From Laedolimicola sp934402125 (GTDB lineage: Bacteria; Bacillota; Clostridia; Lachnospirales; Lachnospiraceae): a DNA stretch of 64,000 bases. Below the pieces are notes generated by a model. The model worked only from the letters and a program-made list of their open reading frames with translations. It had not been told where the DNA came from and made no database searches. The DNA is taken from contig NZ_JBQHTG010000001.1 of assembly GCF_052065835.1 (NCBI RefSeq), forward strand, positions 496,001-560,000. Direction: 5' to 3'. Of this stretch, positions 8,048-16,931 are shown piece after piece. Both the position numbers and the translations under genes were made by a program. Each line of letters opens with the position of its first letter. Position 1 is the stretch's first letter.

Positions 8048-9748
8048 TTAAACTGCCTCGGTGCCTTTTTTCTTCTTAAAAAGCTCCTTGCCGGATGTAT
8101 ACACGATGATCACGCCCAACAGCATCAGCAGAACCGCCAGTACAAGCTGCAGTCCCTCTACCATAAACACACCGGTTCCGGCGGAAAATGCCTTTACCAT
8201 GGCGATAGCTCTCTGCACCAGCGCAGTAAAGGTTACACAAAGCATCACGATAAGAGGCGGGAACAGGGTACGGTTCTCACGGCCGGTTACCTTCAGGAAG
8301 ACACAGAGGGTAATCAGCACCAGAGCACTTAAGAGCTGGTTTGCGCTTCCGAACAGCGGCCAGATATTGGCATAACCTATCTGGGTCAGGATGTAGCCGA
8401 GCAGCAGGGTAACCACGGTGGAGAAATATTTATTGCAGAGCAGCTTTCTCCAGCCTTCCGCATGCTCCATATCGTCTACGCTGAACAGCTCCTGGAAGGA
8501 CATACGTCCAATACGGGCTACAGCGTCCAGGCTGGTGAGCGCCAGGGCGGATACGCACATGGTCATGAAGCATCGGGCGACATAGACCGGCAAACCAAAC
8601 ATTTCCAGAAATCCGGCTACGCCGTTGGAGAAAATCTGGAACGGAGTTCCCACTGCTGCGGTTCCGTCCGCAGAGGCTGCAGCGCCTGCCACGCAGAGGG
8701 CCAGGACTGCCAGAAGACTTTCCAGAACCATGGCGCCGTAACCAACCTTTACCATATCCTTCTCATTTTCAATGGTCTTGGACGAGGTTCCGGAGGATAC
8801 CAGGCTGTGGAAACCGGATACCGCGCCGCAGGCTACGGTAACGAACAGGATCGGGAACAGATTTCCCATCTTCTCATTCCGGAAACCGGTGTAGACCGGC
8901 AGGTTCATGTTCGGATGCGCTGCCAGAAGTCCGGCTACCGCGCCGAGAATCATGCCCACGAACATGAAGGTGGTCATATAGTCACGGGGCTGCTTCATCA
9001 GCCACATGGGCAATACTGACGCAAGGAAAATATAAGCAAAGGTTACATACAGCCATGCGCTCTTGCCTGCCACCAGCGGCAGATTCATGCCGAGCGCCAG
9101 GGCTGCGAAGGTGAACAGAAGACCCAGTACAACCTCTTTCCAGCCATCCAGCTTAAACTTCTTCTGAAGCAGTCCGAAGACTACCGCAAAGCCCATGAAG
9201 AACAGAGAAATGCTTCCGGCTGCGCCATTTACATTTGCAAGCTCTGCAAGTACGGTTGTGCCCTCCTCTGTAACCGTATAGGCGTTGAAGGTTCCGGCTA
9301 CCATGTCGGCGAAGGCTGCGATAACAATCAGGGTAAACAGCCAGCAGAACAGCAGGAACAGCTTCCGTCCGGTTTTGCCGATATATTTCTCAATCAGCAG
9401 TCCCATGGACTTTCCTTCATTCTTGACACTGGCATACAGCGCTCCAAAGTCCGTAACGGCTCCGAAGAAAATGCCGCCGATGAGAATCCAGAGTAATACC
9501 GGAAGCCAGCCAAAGGCTGCTGCCTGAATGGCTCCGGTCACAGGGCCTGCGCCCGCGATGGATGAAAACTGATGGGCAAATACGACCCAGCCGCTGGTCG
9601 GTACGTAATCCTGGCCATCCTCTTTGGTCACTGCCGGGGTCTTGGCCTTCGGGTCAATGCCCCATTTATTCGCCAGCCAGCGGCCATATAAGGTGTAGCC
9701 GGCCAGCAGGCATACTGCTGCGATTACTACGATAACAAGCGTATTCAT
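8048..9748 (-). CDS. cstA: CstA-family carbon-starvation / peptide or pyruvate transporter
   Basis: A 566-residue membrane protein with about 15 hydrophobic helices. In studied bacteria CstA proteins take up peptides or pyruvate under carbon limitation. Family landmarks are the N-terminal GYTLYGRWLANKWGIDP, the PTSGWVVFAHQFSSIAGAGPVTG loop, the AFGWLPVLLWILIGGIFFGAVTDFG segment, and SGTSSKTIENEKD in the middle. It is shorter than the ~700-residue E. coli protein but near the length of clostridial members. The ATG at 9748 follows GAGGAGGAGTAACATT. It is preceded by its own promoter and a T-box leader, so expression should rise when a particular tRNA is uncharged. The gene interrupts the usual rho-rpmE neighbourhood. 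Confidence 0.9.
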   Translation of the reverse strand: MNTLVIVVIAAVCLLAGYTLYGRWLANKWGIDPKAKTPAVTKEDGQDYVPTSGWVVFAHQFSSIAGAGPVTGAIQAAAFGWLPVLLWILIGGIFFGAVTDFGALYASVKNEGKSMGLLIEKYIGKTGRKLFLLFCWLFTLIVIAAFADMVAGTFNAYTVTEEGTTVLAELANVNGAAGSISLFFMGFAVVFGLLQKKFKLDGWKEVVLGLLFTFAALALGMNLPLVAGKSAWLYVTFAYIFLASVLPMWLMKQPRDYMTTFMFVGMILGAVAGLLAAHPNMNLPVYTGFRNEKMGNLFPILFVTVACGAVSGFHSLVSSGTSSKTIENEKDMVKVGYGAMVLESLLAVLALCVAGAAASADGTAAVGTPFQIFSNGVAGFLEMFGLPVYVARCFMTMCVSALALTSLDAVARIGRMSFQELFSVDDMEHAEGWRKLLCNKYFSTVVTLLLGYILTQIGYANIWPLFGSANQLLSALVLITLCVFLKVTGRENRTLFPPLIVMLCVTFTALVQRAIAMVKAFSAGTGVFMVEGLQLVLAVLLMLLGVIIVYTSGKELFKKKKGTEAV

Positions 9749-9809
9749 AATGTTACTCCTCCTCGATGTCTTTTGTATTTACGTCTTTGGTTTCGCCTGT
9801 CTCATGATC

Positions 9810-10148
9810 AAAAAAGCCCTCGTCTTCTCAGATTTCTCTGAAGAAGACGAAGGCTTTAAAATGCTCCGCGTTACCACTTCTCTTGTTGGTTCGATCGCTA
9901 CCAACCACTCTGTCACGTCCTCGAGTCTGTCCGGTCTCTTTTGTGTTCCGGCTGCTTCCCGATTGAACATGTGCCCCGATAACGGCGGGCTTCCGGTTCC
10001 GACTACTTTTTGTAACATTTTCATCTGAACTGCTTGCAGGGGATGAATCTTTTCTCTGCCTGTCCCCTCGCACCAGCCGGGGACTCTCTGAAAAGCATTC
10101 CAAAAAAATCCGTGTCCTGTTCATTGCATTTGACTTATGAAACAGTAT
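9810..10148 (-). promoter_or_regulatory. T-box riboswitch leader of cstA
   Basis: On the minus strand the leader shows, in order: a Stem I distal portion with CAGAGAG and a GGTG loop (about 10105-10060), further stems, the T-box sequence AAGAGAAGTGGTAACGCGG (9866-9884), which pairs with the tRNA acceptor end, and a strong terminator (9810-9857). The terminator arms AAAGCC-TTCGTCTTC and GAAGACGAGGGCTTT are followed by TTTTTT. The specifier codon is unclear: the usual AGUA/GAA loop-E partners are not evident in Stem I. Candidates read by eye include GCA, AGC and ATC, none convincing. The T-box and terminator assignment is strong; the amino-acid identity is open. Confidence 0.85.
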
Positions 10149-10154
10149 GGCTGC

Positions 10155-10182
10155 ATTATAGTCCTCTTTTTTCAAAAGTCAA
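10155..10182 (-). promoter_or_regulatory. SigA-type promoter of the T-box-cstA transcript
   Basis: TTGACT, a 16-bp spacer and TATAAT on the minus strand, with transcription expected to start close to 10148. It lies in the gap between rho and the T-box leader, so cstA has its own promoter. Confidence 0.8.
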
Positions 10183-10226
10183 GAGGGGGTTTTGAAAAAA
10201 TGTTGTTCTTTTTCCGGTACACATTT

Positions 10227-11726
10227 TTAGATAAATTTGTTCTTCTTGACGGTCTGCACAAATTCCGCGTTGTTCTTGGTGTGGGCGAACATATTCAGGA
10301 TATTTTCCACCGCTTCCTCCGGCTTCAGGCCGTTCAGACCTTTGCGGATAATATCCATAGCCTCCAGCTCCTCCTCCGTCAGCAACAGATCCTCTCTTCT
10401 GGTTCCGGATTTGGGAATATCGATGGCCGGGAATACACGCTTCTCCTGCAGCTTCCGGTTCAGTACCAGCTCCATGTTGCCGGTTCCCTTAAACTCCTCG
10501 TAAATCACATCGTCCATCTTGCTTCCGGTCTCCACCAGGGCTGTGGCCAGAATGGTCAGGCTGCCGCCCTCGCGCATATTGCGGGCTGCGCCAAAGAACC
10601 GCTTGGGCATATGGAGGGCCGCCGGATCCAGACCGCCGGACAGGGTACGGCCGCTGGGCGGAACCGTCAGGTTGTAGGCCCGGGCCAGACGGGTAATGCT
10701 GTCCAGCAGAATCACTACGTCCTTGCCGTTTTCCACCAGACGCTTAGCCCGCTCGATCACCATCTCCGCCACCCGCTTATGATGCTCCGGCAGTTCGTCG
10801 AAGGTGGAATGGATGACCTCCACATTGGGACCCTCAATGGCCTCCTTAATATCTGTAACCTCCTCGGGACGCTCGTCGATCAGCAGGATCAGAAGCTGCA
10901 TATCCGGATGGTTCCGGGTCACAGACTTGGCCACATCCTTCAGAAGCGTCGTTTTACCTGCCTTCGGCGGGGACACGATCATACCTCTCTGTCCCTTTCC
11001 GATGGGAGAAATCAGATCCACAATCCGCATGGCGGTGCTTCCGCCAGGGCGCTCCAGATGAATCCGCTGGTTGGGGAAAATCGGCGTCAGATCCTCAAAA
11101 TTCCGTCTCCGGGCCGCCTCCTCGGGACGCAGGCCGTTCACCGTCTTCAGGTACAGCAGTGCCGCGAATTTTTCCGTCTGAGATCTTACCTTTATATTCC
11201 CGCAGAGAATATCTCCGGTTTTCAGATTATATCTGCGAATCAGGGCCGGGTTGATGTAAATATCATTTTCACCGGGCAGATAATTATCGCTCCGGATAAA
11301 GCCGTAACCGTCTACCAGTACCTCCAGAATGCCGTTGGCCACCTGTCCGCTGTCCAGATTCGTCGGCTGCTCCTGCTGGGGCTGGGGGGCTGTCTGTGCC
11401 TGTCCGCTCCCGTTCCGTTCATAAGAGAGACGTTCGGTTCTCACATAACGGTTCGGACGCTCGGTTCTCTCGGCCCGCTCTGTCCGTTCGGTCCGCTCGG
11501 CGCGCTCCGCCCGCTGTTCCTGGCGCTGCTCATAGCGCTCCTGTCTCTCCTTCTGTATCCGCTCTGCCTGGGCAATCTGCTCCTGGCGGCTTACCTCCTC
11601 GTCCTTCTCCAGCATCAGCGTAATCAGCTCGCCTTTTTTCAGCGTAGAAGTTCCCTTCATTCCTCTGGTTTTGGCGATCGCCTTCAGCTGTGCCAGCGGC
11701 AATGATTCATATTGTTCTCTGGTCAT
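10227..11726 (-). CDS. rho: Transcription termination factor Rho with charged N-terminal insertion
   Basis: A hexameric RNA helicase that ends transcription at untranslated RNA. The 499 residues run as Rho N-terminal helical domain (about 1-45), a low-complexity insertion (about 46-125), the cold-shock RNA-binding domain (about 128-200, with GYGFIR), and the RecA-like ATPase with Walker A SPPKAGKTT at 252-260. The insertion is rich in Arg and Glu, with AER/TER tripeptides repeated around 72-90 and then a Gln/Pro stretch. E. coli Rho (419 aa) lacks it. The ATG follows GAGGAGGACAGGGA. A promoter lies about 120 bases upstream. Confidence 0.96.
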   Translation of the reverse strand: MTREQYESLPLAQLKAIAKTRGMKGTSTLKKGELITLMLEKDEEVSRQEQIAQAERIQKERQERYEQRQEQRAERAERTERTERAERTERPNRYVRTERLSYERNGSGQAQTAPQPQQEQPTNLDSGQVANGILEVLVDGYGFIRSDNYLPGENDIYINPALIRRYNLKTGDILCGNIKVRSQTEKFAALLYLKTVNGLRPEEAARRRNFEDLTPIFPNQRIHLERPGGSTAMRIVDLISPIGKGQRGMIVSPPKAGKTTLLKDVAKSVTRNHPDMQLLILLIDERPEEVTDIKEAIEGPNVEVIHSTFDELPEHHKRVAEMVIERAKRLVENGKDVVILLDSITRLARAYNLTVPPSGRTLSGGLDPAALHMPKRFFGAARNMREGGSLTILATALVETGSKMDDVIYEEFKGTGNMELVLNRKLQEKRVFPAIDIPKSGTRREDLLLTEEELEAMDIIRKGLNGLKPEEAVENILNMFAHTKNNAEFVQTVKKNKFI

Positions 11727-11843
11727 TCCCTGTCCTCCTCATTTTTTGCCGTATCTCTATGTCTGTCATTTAAATATGCAAGCTTCTGCATTCTTTTTCC
11801 TTGGGAATCCCGCCTGATAGATGGCGGATTGAACGTTCGAGAT

Positions 11844-11872
11844 ATTATAACCTATTTTCTTCCAATTTGCAA
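11844..11872 (-). promoter_or_regulatory. SigA-type promoter of rho
   Basis: TTGCAA, a 17-bp spacer and TATAAT on the minus strand. The ~115-base leader contains a short inverted repeat (AATCCCGCC / GGCGGATT, 11811-11831), which could be an autoregulatory structure. Confidence 0.75.
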
Positions 11873-11884
11873 ATCCAATTTTGC

Positions 11885-11913
11885 TTCACAATCCGTCAAA
11901 GTAATGTTAGAAT
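11885..11913 (+). promoter_or_regulatory. SigA-type promoter of the CDP-glycerol transferase gene
   Basis: TTCACA, a 17-bp spacer and TAGAAT on the plus strand, each hexamer one mismatch from consensus. It is divergent from the rho promoter, with the two -35 boxes about 13 bases apart. Confidence 0.6.
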
Positions 11914-11942
11914 AAGGAGAAACTTCATTTAAAGCATACAGG

Positions 11943-13109
11943 ATGGTGTCAATTGTGATAAAGAAACTGCTTCTGCCCCTTTACCTGCGGGCACACCGGC
12001 TGATGATGAAAATCTGCTGGAATCTTTTTATTCATGCTCCGCTGGATCGCCGGAAGGTGGTCTTCAGCAACTTCAACGGCGGCGGCTACGGCGATAATCC
12101 CAAGTTTATCGCCCAGGAATTTCTGCGCCGGAAGCTCCACTGGAAGCTCTATTGGGTTTCCGCCTCCGACTATGACCTGCCGGAGGGCATCCGGCCTGTC
12201 CGCCCCAATACCATTGCCTTTGCCTGGCATATGGCTACGGCCGGAACCTGGGTCGACGATACCCGAAAGCTCTATTATTTCAAAAAGCGTCCCGGCCAGT
12301 TCTACATTCAGACCTGGCACGGCGGATTAGGACTTAAAAAAGTGGAAAAGGACTGCGAGGACGCCCTTTCTAAAGAGTATGTGACTTACGCGAAAATCGA
12401 TTCCCAAAATATGGATCTCCTTCTGGCCTGCTGCCGCTGGGAAAGCGTATCCTACCGGGAAGCCTTCTGGTACGACGGGCCGATTCTGGAAAAAGGCATT
12501 CCGAAAAATGATATTTATTTTGAGGATCCGGCTCTCTATATCCGAAAGGTACATCAGCATTTTGGCCTGCCCGAGGGCACAAAGCTGGCGCTCTACGCCC
12601 CCACCTACCGGGACAGCCGCAAGACCGATATGTACAACCTGGATTACAACCAGCTTCTGAGCGCCCTTGAGAAGCGCTTCGGCGGATCCTGGGCCGTCCT
12701 GGTGCGGATGCATCCCAACGTCAGCTACAAGGATTACCCTCTGACCTACACGGACCGCATTCTGAACGCCAGTCCCTATGAGAATATGCAGGAGCTCCTG
12801 GTAGCCTCCGATATCATCATCAGCGATTACTCCGGCTGCGCCTTTGATTTTCCCATGATCGGGAAGCCCGGCTTCCTCTACGCCGAGGACTACGAGGAAA
12901 TGAAGCGCACCAAAGACTATTATTTTCAGCTGGAGGATCTGCCCTTTACCCTGGCCCTCACCAACGGGCAGCTGATGGAGCAGATTGAGCATTTCGATGA
13001 GAGGGATTATCAGAAAAAATGTAAGGATTTCTGCGATATGCTGGGCTTTTATGACGACGGCCACGCGTCCGAAGCGGTAGTTGATCTGATTCTTGAAAAA
13101 ATGAAATAA
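11943..13109 (+). CDS. CDP-glycerol glycerophosphotransferase family protein (TagB/TagF-like)
   Basis: Enzymes of this family transfer glycerol-phosphate (or ribitol-phosphate) units from CDP-alditols to a membrane-linked acceptor. The 388 residues match the catalytic core only; the N-terminus has just a short hydrophobic or amphipathic stretch, so it is closer to TagB-sized primases than to long TagF polymerases. The signatures are QTWHGGLGLKK with the catalytic His at 126, VRMHPNV near residue 258, and the DYSG motif in ISDYSGCAFDFP. The start is uncertain: ATG 11943 is given, but GTG at 11946 or 11955 are possible because no clear ribosome site precedes any of them. It has its own plus-strand promoter and no co-directional partner. 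A cytidylyltransferase domain able to make the donor is encoded at 28700-30001. Confidence 0.85.
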   Translation: MVSIVIKKLLLPLYLRAHRLMMKICWNLFIHAPLDRRKVVFSNFNGGGYGDNPKFIAQEFLRRKLHWKLYWVSASDYDLPEGIRPVRPNTIAFAWHMATAGTWVDDTRKLYYFKKRPGQFYIQTWHGGLGLKKVEKDCEDALSKEYVTYAKIDSQNMDLLLACCRWESVSYREAFWYDGPILEKGIPKNDIYFEDPALYIRKVHQHFGLPEGTKLALYAPTYRDSRKTDMYNLDYNQLLSALEKRFGGSWAVLVRMHPNVSYKDYPLTYTDRILNASPYENMQELLVASDIIISDYSGCAFDFPMIGKPGFLYAEDYEEMKRTKDYYFQLEDLPFTLALTNGQLMEQIEHFDERDYQKKCKDFCDMLGFYDDGHASEAVVDLILEKMK

Positions 13110-13138
13110 AGCCATGATTCTAAAACTGATTTCCTGGC

Positions 13139-13174
13139 CAAAAAAAGAGGCTGCCGCTTTATGCGACAGCCCCT
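13139..13174 (-). terminator. Rho-independent terminator of the nucleoside operon
   Basis: A 9-bp stem (GGCTGTCGC paired with GCGGCAGCC, 5-base loop, one G-U) is followed on the minus strand by TCTTTTTTT. It lies just past the deoR-type stop codon and may also slow the convergent plus-strand gene. Confidence 0.85.
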
Positions 13175-13191
13175 TTCCCGTTTCGAGCCGT

Positions 13192-13971
13192 TTATACCAG
13201 ATCCAACTGAATCCCTTTTTCCCGAATCCACTGAACCCATTCCCTTGAAAGCTTCTTATCCGTAATAACTCTGTCAAATATATCAATATCCGTCAGAAAA
13301 CAAGGTTCTATTTTTCCGAATTTACTGGAATCGACAAGCAGAATTTTTTCTGCTCCTGACTGAATAATCGTTTGCTTTACTTCCAGCTCATAATTATTCA
13401 TACAGGTGATTCCCATTTTATCATGCACTCCCGCCGCCGTAGCAAACACCTTTGTTGCCCTGACGTTTTTGATCAGCATAATATTCTCCGGCGATTCAAA
13501 TAGAGTGGTATCCGGATGATAATAGCCTCCACCAAAAATAATAGAAATATTAGGATTACTGCATATCATATTTAAAATATTCAGGTTACATGTGAAAACA
13601 GTCATCCTTGTCTTTTTATCAATATTGGCTGCCAGATGCTCTACCGTAGATCCGTTATCAATAATCACACAATCATCCTGGTGGATCAGGGAGGCTGCAT
13701 ATCTTCCAATGCGTTCCTTTTCATCAATATGGGATTGGATTGCCTGGGTAAGCTGATAGCTGTCATCTCCTCCCATATAGTCATGACTCACATTTAAAAC
13801 AGCAGCTCCCGGTATGTCCAACACAATGTTGTTTGCCTTAAGAGTATCCAGATCTCTGCGAATAGTCATCTCTGATACATTCAGCAGCAATGCCAGCTCT
13901 TTGATAGGGACACCTTTTTGCCTTTTTAATATTTCTATTAAGTTATTTAATCTCTCATCCTTTTTGCTCAA
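13192..13971 (-). CDS. DeoR/GlpR family transcriptional regulator
   Basis: A 259-residue repressor with an N-terminal winged helix-turn-helix (about 5-58; IKELALLLNVSEMTIRRDL is the recognition region) and a C-terminal sugar-phosphate-sensing domain of the DeoR type (IDNGSTVEHLA, NLNILNMI, FATAAGVHD, LLVDSSKFGK). Members respond to phosphorylated sugars, so deoxyribose-5-phosphate or ribose-5-phosphate is a sensible inducer here. The start is TTG at 13971, with GGGAG a few bases before it. It is the last gene of the nucleoside operon, so it should autoregulate. A palindrome over the operon promoter (28539-28554) is the likely target. Ligand and operator are inferred. Confidence 0.88.
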   Translation of the reverse strand: MSKKDERLNNLIEILKRQKGVPIKELALLLNVSEMTIRRDLDTLKANNIVLDIPGAAVLNVSHDYMGGDDSYQLTQAIQSHIDEKERIGRYAASLIHQDDCVIIDNGSTVEHLAANIDKKTRMTVFTCNLNILNMICSNPNISIIFGGGYYHPDTTLFESPENIMLIKNVRATKVFATAAGVHDKMGITCMNNYELEVKQTIIQSGAEKILLVDSSKFGKIEPCFLTDIDIFDRVITDKKLSREWVQWIREKGIQLDLV

Positions 13972-14003
13972 TAGATCTCCCTCTCCGCACGTACCCTTTT
14001 TTC

Positions 14004-15989
14004 TTAAAAGAGTTCTTTTTTAATGCGCTCTACTGCCTGCTCTGCAGTAAAGCCAAATTTTTCAAAGAGCTGTGCAGCCGGTGCAGATGCGCCAAATCCG
14101 TCCATCGTAATATAGCATCCTTCCGTACCTACATAGCGTCCCCATGACATGCTGCTTCCTGCCTCAATAACTGCTCTCTTTGTCACGGACTTCGGAAGTA
14201 CAGATTCCCGATATGCTTCATCCTGCTCCGCGAACAAATCCATACAGGGCATACTTACTACTCTGGCAGAGATATTCTCTTTCTCTAACATTTCAGCTGT
14301 CTCTAACGCCACTGCAACCTCAGAACCGGTCGCAATGATAATCAGATCTGCTGTATCCTTTGTTTCTTTTCTCAGGACATAACCGCCCTTTAAAGCCTCC
14401 TTACCGGTATGCTCCAGTACAGGCAGATTCTGTCTGGAAAGAACCAGGCAGGTAGGTGTCCGCTTCGCAGTTAATGCGCTTGCCCATGCTGCTTTTGTCT
14501 CTGTCTCATCTGCAGGACGGAATACATGCATATTCGGCATTGCCCGAAGCATAGTAAGCTGCTCTACCGGCTCATGGGTCGGACCATCTTCTCCAACACC
14601 AATGCTGTCATGAGTCAACACAGAAATCATCGGCAGTCCCATAAGAGAAGACAGACGGAGCATAGGCTTCATATAATCTACAAATACAAAGAATGTTGCC
14701 GCATAGGTACGCAGTCCACCATGCAGGAGCAATCCGTTTGCAATTGCAGTCATTCCAATTTCTCTTACGCCGTAATGGATATTTCTTCCTTCCGGATGCT
14801 CCGGGGAGAAGCTTTCCTCTCCATTCATAACAGTCTTATTGGACGGACCCAGATCTGCAGAACCGCCAATCAGGTTCGGCAGACTGTCTTTCACATAGTT
14901 AATCACCTTTCCGGAAATGCTTCTGGTTGCCTCTGCCTTACCGCTCTTCTCCCAGAACGCCTCATCGTCCAGCAGTTTATCCGCGCCATTCTCGTCATAT
15001 GCCTGATCCAGCGCGCTTTTCAGTTCCGGATAACGCTTGCAGTACTCGTCAAACATTTCCTGCCATGCCGCTTCCTTTTTTGCGCCTTCTTCAGCTAACA
15101 TACGGTAATGGGCATATACCTCTTCCGGCACCGCAAATGCTTCCTCAAGCGGCCAGTTCAGATTCTCCCGTAAAATCTTTACATTTTCCTCGCCCAGAGG
15201 CTCTCCATGAGCGCTGGCCTTACCTTCCTTTGCAGGAACTCCATGACCGATTTTTGTTGTAATCTTGATAAAGGACGGCTTTTCCTTTTCTGCTTTGGCC
15301 TGCTCAATTGCCGCTCCGATTGCCGCCGGATCATTTCCATCTTCTACAGACAACACCTGGAATCCGAAAGCCTCAAAACGTTTAGAAACATCCTCTGTAA
15401 ACGCAATGTCCGTATTTCCCTCGATGGTGATAGAGTTGGAATCGTAAAGGACAATCAGTTTATCCAGCTTGTTGGTTCCTGCCAGAGACATAACCTCGGA
15501 AGAAATTCCTTCCATCAGACAGCCGTCTCCACACAGAGCATACGTATAATGATCAAATACCGGATATCCTTCTCGGTTGTATTTTGCAGCCATATGCTTC
15601 TCAGCCATAGCCATTCCTACAGCCATTCCCAGGCCTGCGCCCAGCGGCCCTGTGGTCGCTTCTACTCCTACTGTATGTCTGTACTCCGGATGTCCGGGAG
15701 TCAGGGAATCCATCTGACGGAAATTCTTCAGATCGTCAATCCCCAAATCACCATATCCGAATAAGTGAAGCAGGGAATACAGAAGGGAGGATCCATGGCC
15801 TGCTGACAGAATAAATCGATCCCGGTTCATCCACTGGGGATCCTTCGGATTATGATTCATATGATGAGCCCAAAGCTCATATGCGATAGGTGCAGCACCC
15901 AGAGGCAGTCCGGGATGTCCAGAGTTGGCCTTCTGTACCGCATCTGCCGATAAAATCCTGATTGCACTTACTGCTAACTGTTCGTTCAT
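14004..15989 (-). CDS. tkt: Transketolase
   Basis: A thiamine-diphosphate enzyme of the non-oxidative pentose phosphate pathway that exchanges two-carbon units among sugar phosphates. The 661 residues are the usual fused length (pyrimidine- and pyrophosphate-binding domains plus C-terminal domain). Visible motifs are SGHPGLPLGAAP, the GDGCLMEG thiamine-binding loop with the following N, HGVPAKEG, and LTHDSIGVGEDGPTHEP in the second domain. The ATG overlaps the permease stop by 4 bases, so it belongs to the nucleoside operon rather than standing alone. Its job here is probably to feed ribose-5-phosphate from nucleosides into glycolysis with the transaldolase-like protein. Confidence 0.96.
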   Translation of the reverse strand: MNEQLAVSAIRILSADAVQKANSGHPGLPLGAAPIAYELWAHHMNHNPKDPQWMNRDRFILSAGHGSSLLYSLLHLFGYGDLGIDDLKNFRQMDSLTPGHPEYRHTVGVEATTGPLGAGLGMAVGMAMAEKHMAAKYNREGYPVFDHYTYALCGDGCLMEGISSEVMSLAGTNKLDKLIVLYDSNSITIEGNTDIAFTEDVSKRFEAFGFQVLSVEDGNDPAAIGAAIEQAKAEKEKPSFIKITTKIGHGVPAKEGKASAHGEPLGEENVKILRENLNWPLEEAFAVPEEVYAHYRMLAEEGAKKEAAWQEMFDEYCKRYPELKSALDQAYDENGADKLLDDEAFWEKSGKAEATRSISGKVINYVKDSLPNLIGGSADLGPSNKTVMNGEESFSPEHPEGRNIHYGVREIGMTAIANGLLLHGGLRTYAATFFVFVDYMKPMLRLSSLMGLPMISVLTHDSIGVGEDGPTHEPVEQLTMLRAMPNMHVFRPADETETKAAWASALTAKRTPTCLVLSRQNLPVLEHTGKEALKGGYVLRKETKDTADLIIIATGSEVAVALETAEMLEKENISARVVSMPCMDLFAEQDEAYRESVLPKSVTKRAVIEAGSSMSWGRYVGTEGCYITMDGFGASAPAAQLFEKFGFTAEQAVERIKKELF

Positions 15990-16930
15990 GCTACTTTCTC
16001 CTTTTTCTTCTTATTACCAATAACTCCCTGCATTCTCAGCTTTGCCATATAGGAACTGATTGCCAGAGCAATAATTGCAAAGATATACGGGAACATGGAG
16101 ATAATAGAAGGTGAAACCTTCAGTCCCATCAGTTCCACACGGATTCCAATCGCATCGGTTAAACCAAACAGAAGGGATACCAGTGAAGCAAATACCGGAT
16201 GCGAACCACCGAATACAAATGCGGTGTACGCCATAAATCCGCGTCCCTGAATCATATTCTCAGAAAACTGTGAAACAGAAACGGTGGAAAGGTATGCCCC
16301 TGCCAATCCGCACAACGCGCCGGAAATCAGGATTACCTGCCATTTCACTACAGCCGGTCTGATTCCTGCTGTCTTAGCTCCCTCTTCTGATTCTCCTACT
16401 GCACGAATGGAAAGTCCCATTTTCGTTTTGAACAATACAATATAGAATACAATCACAAGAACAATGGTCAGATAAGTTACTATGCTCTGTCCGCTCAGAC
16501 AGCTTAAAATCGGGATATTCTTAATAACCGGAATCTGAATCATGTTCAGCTTATGAATCTGGTCCGGACTATATGCACCCTGTACTCCGAAAATCGCACG
16601 TAAAAGGAATGCTGTCAGACCGGTTCCCAACGTGTTCATCGCGATACTGGCTATAATATGGTTTGCATTGAATTTGACAACAAATACGCCATACAGCGCG
16701 CTGTAGAGAGCTCCGATTATCATAGCTCCTAACAATCCTGCCCATACGCTGCCGCCTGTAAACTGTACTACCGCAATCGCCGCAAATGAGCCTATCAGGG
16801 CAAAGCCCTCAAGGGCAATGTTGAAAACGCCTGCCCGGTCACATAAAAGTCCACCAAGTGCCATCAGCATAAGAGGCGTAGCGATACGTATCATGGATGC
16901 TAATGTATCTGAAACAATTGCTAAATTCAT
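15986..16930 (-). CDS. ABC transporter permease, nucleoside (BMP-type) system, second subunit
   Basis: A 314-residue membrane protein of the BPD_transp_2/RbsC-like permease group, with about nine helices. It resembles NupQ/YufQ-type subunits of nucleoside importers: LCDRAGVFNIALEGFALIG near the N-terminus and the EAA-like loop around VGESEEGAKTAGI. The ATG at 16930 follows GGAGGAAACTAG and lies one base past the previous permease stop; an upstream reading is just overlap with that gene. It forms the transmembrane pore with the 364-residue permease. Confidence 0.9.
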   Translation of the reverse strand: MNLAIVSDTLASMIRIATPLMLMALGGLLCDRAGVFNIALEGFALIGSFAAIAVVQFTGGSVWAGLLGAMIIGALYSALYGVFVVKFNANHIIASIAMNTLGTGLTAFLLRAIFGVQGAYSPDQIHKLNMIQIPVIKNIPILSCLSGQSIVTYLTIVLVIVFYIVLFKTKMGLSIRAVGESEEGAKTAGIRPAVVKWQVILISGALCGLAGAYLSTVSVSQFSENMIQGRGFMAYTAFVFGGSHPVFASLVSLLFGLTDAIGIRVELMGLKVSPSIISMFPYIFAIIALAISSYMAKLRMQGVIGNKKKKEKVA

Positions 16931-16931
16931 C

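Noticed and set aside
10137..11705. Long open frame (about 520 codons) on the plus strand opposite rho
   Set aside because: It lies fully antisense to rho, has no ribosome site, and its composition mirrors the rho codons. No protein family is recognisable.
12327..13286. 319-codon minus-strand frame opposite the CDP-glycerol transferase gene
   Set aside because: Overlaps a clear family member and also the terminator of the nucleoside operon; no ribosome site.
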